A DNA stretch of 64,000 nucleotides from Sugiyamaella lignohabitans (Eukaryota; Ascomycota; Dipodascomycetes; Dipodascales; Trichomonascaceae), in contig NC_031673.1 in NCBI RefSeq assembly GCF_001640025.1, forward strand, positions 1,674,001-1,738,000. The letters are read 5' to 3'. Shown here piece after piece: positions 59,441 to 64,000 of the stretch. The notes beneath the pieces were generated by a model. The model did no database searches, was not told the DNA's origin, and saw nothing but the letters and a program-made list of their open reading frames with translations. Numbering within the stretch: position 1 is the stretch's first letter; each line of letters begins with the position of its first letter. Position numbers and translations under genes: made by a program.

Positions 59441-61219
59441 TTATAGTTCAGGATAGATACAGCTGTGGAACCAGGTGAGGGCCAGTCTGCCGTTTTCAAT
59501 ACCAGAAAAGTATTCACCGAGAACGATGTTGGCAAAAGCCGCTGGGTCTACTTTGTTGTAATCGACCTGTTCCAATCTGTCTTCGGGAACAAGAGTTTTT
59601 CTTCCTTGGAGGTTGAGAACGCGGTAGAATGGCTGGTTACTAGGGAACTTGGGATGGCCCTTGTACCAGCCAACCACAAAATGAAGCTGGGTTTTGTTGT
59701 CCGATTTGTACGCAATGTCTCCTATACGGAATTTTAAATCCATCAGTGGCGGAGCAGACCGTCGTTGGATTTGAGATGTTTCGCTGTTGAAAATAGACGC
59801 TTCGAGTTCGAGGAGTTGACGGTTGAACTCGTCGCTAGCAGGTGATTTCCTGCCATCAGACTTATACTGCATTCGATACTTCTTCAGTACAATGAGATCA
59901 AACACAGAATCGCTGAAGTCAAAATCACTAGCTTGAACTCGGGGCATGTTAAACATATGGCCAAAGATATCGCAGAAGTAAAACCATTGTCGCCGTATAG
60001 CAGGATCATTAGGGATTTGGCCGCTATATTTAACATAAATGCATTTAATCATGTCTCGCAAGATGTCTCGTGAGTCTCGATATGGGTTCTGAACCACCAT
60101 CTGCGATAAATAGGGGATTTCAATCATGTTTCGAATGCGGTAGTTATTGATGATATCCACAGCAATCAGTCTATCAGCACGGGGTTCTTCTTCCTCATCA
60201 GTCTTTGCTACCACCTCGGTATTATCAGACAAAAATACTTCTTCTTCATCTTTAAAAACAACAACGGTCCAGTACGGAACAGCTATCACCGAAGGTTTCA
60301 GTCCTATCTTCTCGGCAAAATAAGCATATGCAGCAGAGATGAAAAAAGGCATGGAATTGCGTACAAAACTTTTCAGATCCAGATCCGAACTCAAATAACG
60401 AAGGAAAAACTCGCTGAGACTGGTCAAAGTGTCTCTGGCGGACGCCGATTTCCGGTTCTGCTTGACAAAACGCAACACATCCTCTATAGTCGAATTTGAA
60501 TAAAAAGCACGAATATCTCCATTCACGTCTACAAACTGCATCCAGTTCATAGCCAGTGCCAGATCAGCAGCTTTGTACTCTTTTGTTTCCGAATTCCAGG
60601 AACGACGATTTCCTTTCTCTCCTTTCTCCAAATTCTTGGGATCAATGTACTCGGCAATACCCATTAGCTGTCTTAATCCCTTTAAACACAGAGTGATCCT
60701 CAAGCTGACCATTGCGTAATATCTATGAGAAAGCCTCGTTCGAGTTGCACTGGAATGGCTGTGATATATGTTATAAAGTGTTGGCAGAGCGAGATCACCC
60801 AGATCTGAAATGTCGTGAACCAGACTATGCAAATACGATCTCTGATCTCGGTTAACCTCAGTTCCGCGAGCACTTATCTCGTCTTGAACGACGAGTTCTG
60901 ACTCCATTTGACTTGCGTCTTCTGGTCCATATACGATTCTGTCCAGCAGCCGCCAGACCTCGTGGCCCACTCTTCGTTCCGTGAAAAACAGCTCACGAAA
61001 GTTGTCAACCCTGTCAATCTGCGCAGCAGTGAACCTCGCCAGTTCCAAAATCGGCTTACATTTCACAGCCCACAGACTATTCGCCATGCTCGCATGCCGC
61101 AATTTCGAGCATGTCTGACTCAGTCCGCCCGTCAGATGCTCGTCGCTCTGCTGGGCATATTCCAATATCTTCACAAGCAACTCAGTCGGCAGAGAGATCA
61201 GACCAGTTCCCGGCATCAT
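59441..61219 (-). CDS. F-box protein with YccV/HspQ-like C-terminal domain (FBXO21-like)
   Basis: From ATG 61219 the product is 592 residues; the frame opens one codon earlier at a TTG. An N-terminal F-box (about 9-50, ISLPTELLVKILEYAQQSDE ... SLWAVKC) would bind Skp1 in an SCF ubiquitin ligase. The middle (about 90-350) resembles the SirB1/transglutaminase-like helical region of FBXO21. The C-terminus (about 490-580; KFRIGDIAYKSDNKTQLHFV and VVGWYKGHPKFPSNQPFYRV) is a YccV/HspQ-like beta domain, which in bacteria binds hemimethylated DNA or ClpXP substrates. This order matches metazoan FBXO21 and related fungal proteins. The targets are unknown. Confidence 0.85.
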   Translation of the reverse strand: MMPGTGLISLPTELLVKILEYAQQSDEHLTGGLSQTCSKLRHASMANSLWAVKCKPILELARFTAAQIDRVDNFRELFFTERRVGHEVWRLLDRIVYGPEDASQMESELVVQDEISARGTEVNRDQRSYLHSLVHDISDLGDLALPTLYNIYHSHSSATRTRLSHRYYAMVSLRITLCLKGLRQLMGIAEYIDPKNLEKGEKGNRRSWNSETKEYKAADLALAMNWMQFVDVNGDIRAFYSNSTIEDVLRFVKQNRKSASARDTLTSLSEFFLRYLSSDLDLKSFVRNSMPFFISAAYAYFAEKIGLKPSVIAVPYWTVVVFKDEEEVFLSDNTEVVAKTDEEEEPRADRLIAVDIINNYRIRNMIEIPYLSQMVVQNPYRDSRDILRDMIKCIYVKYSGQIPNDPAIRRQWFYFCDIFGHMFNMPRVQASDFDFSDSVFDLIVLKKYRMQYKSDGRKSPASDEFNRQLLELEASIFNSETSQIQRRSAPPLMDLKFRIGDIAYKSDNKTQLHFVVGWYKGHPKFPSNQPFYRVLNLQGRKTLVPEDRLEQVDYNKVDPAAFANIVLGEYFSGIENGRLALTWFHSCIYPEL

Positions 61220-61407
61220 CAACTACCAACAACCGAACACTTCACAAGCCCTTGGCGTCCAGGTCTGTCTCACACTCAGTTAGCAAGTACCCAACATCGA
61301 TCTTGTCAGATCATTCAACCTCGTGAAGTTATAGCTCCCGCGGGGTTCACCCGCCGTCCAGTCTCCGCAATATTCCCCTAACGGGGTTACCCCTGGATTT
61401 TCCACGC

Positions 61408-61579
61408 TGCCTCCGGCGGCTGGGGCTCCGCCCCAGACCCCGCTGCTCCTCTCGCTTCGCTCGAGTCGAAATCGGGGGATCCCTTAACGAGACATTATCC
61501 ACCACCGCCCCGACGCCCCGACTCGAGCGCAGCGAGAGGAGCCGCGGGGTCTGGGGCGCAGCCCCAGCCGCCGGAGGCA
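61408..61579. repeat. GC-rich repeat, two CTCGAG-type arms facing
   Basis: The plus arm is 61408-61468 and the minus arm 61518-61579, with an intervening 49 bp. The right arm has the GGGGCGCAGCCCC core variant. It lies between the F-box gene start and the SSC1 stop. Confidence 0.92.
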
Positions 61580-61762
61580 CGACCGTGAAGTAGTAGTAAA
61601 AGGCTATTTCTCTATGTACAGTATATGGGAGAATGGAGTGACAGCTGGATATAAACAAATAATAAATCGTAACAAGAAAACAAAAACAACAGAAGGAAAG
61701 CAGATTTTGGTCACCCGTGGCATATGGGCACCACGAGCTAGATTAGTGGGTCAGCGGGGCGC

Positions 61763-63736
61763 TTATTGCTTGTCCTCGGGCTTGGGCTCCTCGGTGGAGG
61801 AGGTGTTGTTACGGGCCTTGTCTTCGTAGATCTTCTTGAACACGTCGAGCGACTCGTTTTGGACCTCGTCGGTCTTGGCCTTCAAGTCCTCGACAGAGAC
61901 GGCGTCGGCACCGGATTGGGCCTTGGCAACAAGCTCACGGAGCTCGGTGATCTTGACACTGAGCTTGTCAACATCGTCCTTGTTGAGTTGGTCCTTGTAT
62001 TGAGAAAGGGAGTTATCGATCTCGTTGCAGATGGAGTCAGCACGGTTAGCAGTCTCAACAGACTCCTTACGGGCCATATCTTGCTCCTTGTACTTCTCGG
62101 CATCGTTAACCATTTTCTCGATCTCAGAGTCAGACAATCCAGAAGAACCGGCAACGGTGATCGAGGCGTCCTTGTTGGTACCCTTGTCACGGGCAGAAAC
62201 GTTGATGATTCCGTCAGCGTCAATGTCGAAAGTGACCTCGATTTGAGGAACACCCTTGGCAGCAGGAGGAATTCCAGACAAAGTGAAGTTACCAATCAAC
62301 TTGTTATCACGGACAAGCTCACGCTCTCCTTGGTAAACACGGATCTCAACAGAGGTTTGACCGGTGGCAGCAGTGGAGAACACTTGGCCCTTACGGGTAG
62401 GAATGGTGGTGTTTCTGTTGATCAAACGAGTGAAAACACCGCCAAGGGTCTCAATACCAAGAGAAAGAGGAGTGACATCGAGCAAAAGAACGTCTTGAAC
62501 CTCACCGGCCAAAACAGCTCCTTGAATAGCAGCACCAATGGCAACAGCCTCATCGGGGTTGACCGACTTATTGGGCTCACGGCCGAACAAGCTCTTAACT
62601 GTCTCAATGACCTTGGGCATTCTCGACATACCACCAACAAGAATAACCTCGTTGATGTTGTTAGAAGTCATGTCGGCATCCTTAAGAGCCTTCTTAACAG
62701 GGTCAATAGTCTTCTTGATCAATCCGTCAACCAATCCCTCGAATTGAGAACGGCTGATGGAAACGTTGATGTGCTTAGGACCAGAGGCATCGGCAGTGAT
62801 AAATGGCAAGTTGATATCGGTAGAAACGGTAGAAGACAACTCGACCTTGGCCTTCTCGGCAGCTTCACGGATACGTTGAATGGCCATACGGTCTCCCGAA
62901 AGATCAATACCAGTCTCTTGCTTGAACTTGTCGACCAAGAATCGGACAATGGCGATATCGAAGTCCTCACCACCCAAGTGGGTATCACCATTGGTCGACT
63001 TGACCTCGAAAACACCCTTTTGGATCTCCAAGATGGAGATATCGAAAGTACCACCACCCAAATCGAACACGGCAACAACCTTGTCCTCGGTCTTGTCCAA
63101 ACCATAAGCCAAAGCAGCGGCAGTAGGCTCGTTGACAACACGCAAAACGTTCAAACCAACAATTTGACCAGCATCCTTAGTAGCTTGACGTTGAGAGTCG
63201 TTGAAGTAAGCAGGAACAGTGACAACGGCATTCTTGACGGTCTTACCAAGGTATCCCTCAGCAGTCTCCTTCATCTTGTTCAAAACGAAACCTCCAATTT
63301 GAGCAGGTGAGTACTTCTCACCTCTGGCCTCCAACCAAGCATCACCATTAGAGTGCTTGACAATCTTGTAAGGAACTTGATCCAAATCCTTTTGGACCTC
63401 CTTGTCTTCCCATCTTCTACCAATCAAACGCTTGGTGGCAAACAAAGTGTTTTCAGGGTTGACAACGGCTTGACGCTTGGCAGGAACACCCACCAAACGT
63501 TCACCTTCTTTGGTGAAAGCAACAACCGAAGGAGTAGTACGAGCACCCTCAGAGTTCTCAATGACCTTGGGGATCTTACCCTCCATGATGGCAACAGCAG
63601 AGTTGGTGGTACCCAAATCAATACCAATTACTGATCCTTGAACCTTGCCATTTGAATTGAAACGCTTCATCAAAGTAGAGGTGGCCAAACGAGGAGTGGC
63701 AGCTCCACGACGGGCAGCAAATCTAGCAGCCAACAT
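61763..63736 (-). CDS. SSC1: Mitochondrial Hsp70 (Ssc1)
   Basis: This 657-residue matrix chaperone drives protein import with Tim44 and folds proteins with Mdj1 and Mge1. The first 27 residues ([19 protein letters not shown]...) are a basic presequence. The ATPase domain follows, with [16 protein letters not shown], the phosphate loop [15 protein letters not shown] and [13 protein letters not shown]. The substrate-binding domain contains [20 protein letters not shown] and [18 protein letters not shown]. The C-terminal lid ends in an acidic, disordered EEPKPEDKQ. Length matches the family (654 in S. cerevisiae). Strongly biased codons, as in RPL1, point to high expression. The opposite strand has a 514-codon open frame that is a by-product of this bias. 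The 264 bp upstream to the window edge are AT-rich promoter with no other gene seen. Confidence 0.97.
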   Translation of the reverse strand: MLAARFAARRGAATPRLATSTLMKRFNSNGKVQGSVIGIDLGTTNSAVAIMEGKIPKVIENSEGARTTPSVVAFTKEGERLVGVPAKRQAVVNPENTLFATKRLIGRRWEDKEVQKDLDQVPYKIVKHSNGDAWLEARGEKYSPAQIGGFVLNKMKETAEGYLGKTVKNAVVTVPAYFNDSQRQATKDAGQIVGLNVLRVVNEPTAAALAYGLDKTEDKVVAVFDLGGGTFDISILEIQKGVFEVKSTNGDTHLGGEDFDIAIVRFLVDKFKQETGIDLSGDRMAIQRIREAAEKAKVELSSTVSTDINLPFITADASGPKHINVSISRSQFEGLVDGLIKKTIDPVKKALKDADMTSNNINEVILVGGMSRMPKVIETVKSLFGREPNKSVNPDEAVAIGAAIQGAVLAGEVQDVLLLDVTPLSLGIETLGGVFTRLINRNTTIPTRKGQVFSTAATGQTSVEIRVYQGERELVRDNKLIGNFTLSGIPPAAKGVPQIEVTFDIDADGIINVSARDKGTNKDASITVAGSSGLSDSEIEKMVNDAEKYKEQDMARKESVETANRADSICNEIDNSLSQYKDQLNKDDVDKLSVKITELRELVAKAQSGADAVSVEDLKAKTDEVQNESLDVFKKIYEDKARNNTSSTEEPKPEDKQ

Positions 63737-64000
63737 TGTGAATCTTTTTTGTTGTTCTGTTGTAGTGAATAATAATAAATAAACCGGTAATCAGAAAAGA
63801 TTATTTAAAAAACAAATAAAATTTCCCGGTCGGATGTTGAAAAAAAAAGTATTATGTACAAAGAGGGAGATTCAAGAGAACAATGACAAGAAAAAAATAT
63901 TTCTTAAAGTTCAATGGATGTTTCGATTCCCACTGGTTTCACTAGCAATGTAGTAAAGAGAGAAGGGGAGAAAAAAAATCTGCAAATGGCAAGGGATTCG

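Noticed and set aside
1771..61579. The GC-rich arms as a CRISPR array or as bacterial contamination
   Set aside because: Arms are dispersed, palindromic and in both orientations, without regular spacers, among clear yeast genes with spliceosomal introns.
1771..61579. The GC-rich arms as inserted mitochondrial DNA (NUMTs)
   Set aside because: Similarity to mitochondrial GC clusters is only in style. No mitochondrial gene fragments accompany the arms. It would need the organism's mtDNA to test.
61766..63310. 514-codon open frame on the plus strand opposite SSC1
   Set aside because: Long antisense ORFs opposite Hsp70 genes are a known by-product of their codon bias. The translation is low complexity (Leu/Val/Asp/Asn-rich) and SSC1 itself is unambiguous.

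Overview
This looks like nuclear DNA of an ascomycete budding yeast (Saccharomycotina). It is dense with recognisable yeast orthologues, has short spliceosomal introns with GTAAGT/GTGAGT-type donors, and carries two nuclear tRNA genes. In nearly every intron the branch motif CTAAC lies only about 5-15 nt before the AG. That spacing, and the pathway set, suggest an early-branching lineage such as the Trichomonascaceae/Yarrowia grade (for example Sugiyamaella or Blastobotrys); the placement is inference. CUG is read as leucine: it encodes the conserved Leu of the KIN1 DFGLSN motif, and there is a Leu-type tRNA with anticodon CAG.

Layout. 1-1978: DUF2433 protein (-), cut by the left edge. 5.3-9.4 kb: KIN1 kinase. 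9.8-12.0 kb: AVO2, a TORC2 subunit. 12.5-15.5 kb: SNO and SNZ, the two subunits of PLP synthase, divergently arranged. 15.6-19.0 kb: gene-poor, with tRNA-Leu and tRNA-Gly. 19.0-19.7 kb: RPL1. 21.3-22.8 kb: Pho80-family cyclin. 23.3-24.2 kb: orphan secreted protein. 24.5-26.6 kb: FLC-type membrane protein. 30-31.8 kb: DUF2264 protein. 32-35.2 kb: three intron-rich genes (an orphan, MRM2, and a small mitochondrial protein). 35.4-37.2 kb: CYS4. 37.6-39 kb: RNA15. 40-41.6 kb: class-V aminotransferase. 41.8-43.7 kb: PET112/GatB. 44.5 kb: APT1. 45.4-46.7 kb: KIN28. 47.4-48.3 kb: OST3. 48.5-52 kb: CYK3. 53-56 kb: MIL1-like lipase. 56.2-57.6 kb: coiled-coil protein. 58.3 kb: CDT1-like. 59.4-61.2 kb: F-box/YccV protein. 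61.8-63.7 kb: SSC1, the mitochondrial Hsp70. Eleven protein genes or their leaders were resolved as spliced by reading donors, branch points and frame.

The standout is a very GC-rich palindromic repeat: about 54 arms at about 31 loci in 64 kb. An arm has a constant core (TGCCTCCGGCGGC joined to a CTGGGG/CCCCAG hairpin) and a variable second hairpin. Two arms facing each other across a partly conserved spacer form a composite of about 140 bp that resembles a MITE or a mobile GC cluster. It is absent from all exons I could define. It lies in seven coding introns and one leader intron, and in all seven convergent intergenic gaps of the window. A role as a bidirectional RNA 3'-end or insulating element, or a mobile family tolerated only in removable DNA, are the main hypotheses. 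The repeat has no stop codons in most frames and so creates many false ORFs.

Functionally the genes are mostly housekeeping and do not form a cluster with one purpose. The exception is SNO/SNZ. CYS4 is also a PLP enzyme, as is the class-V aminotransferase, but that co-occurrence may be chance.
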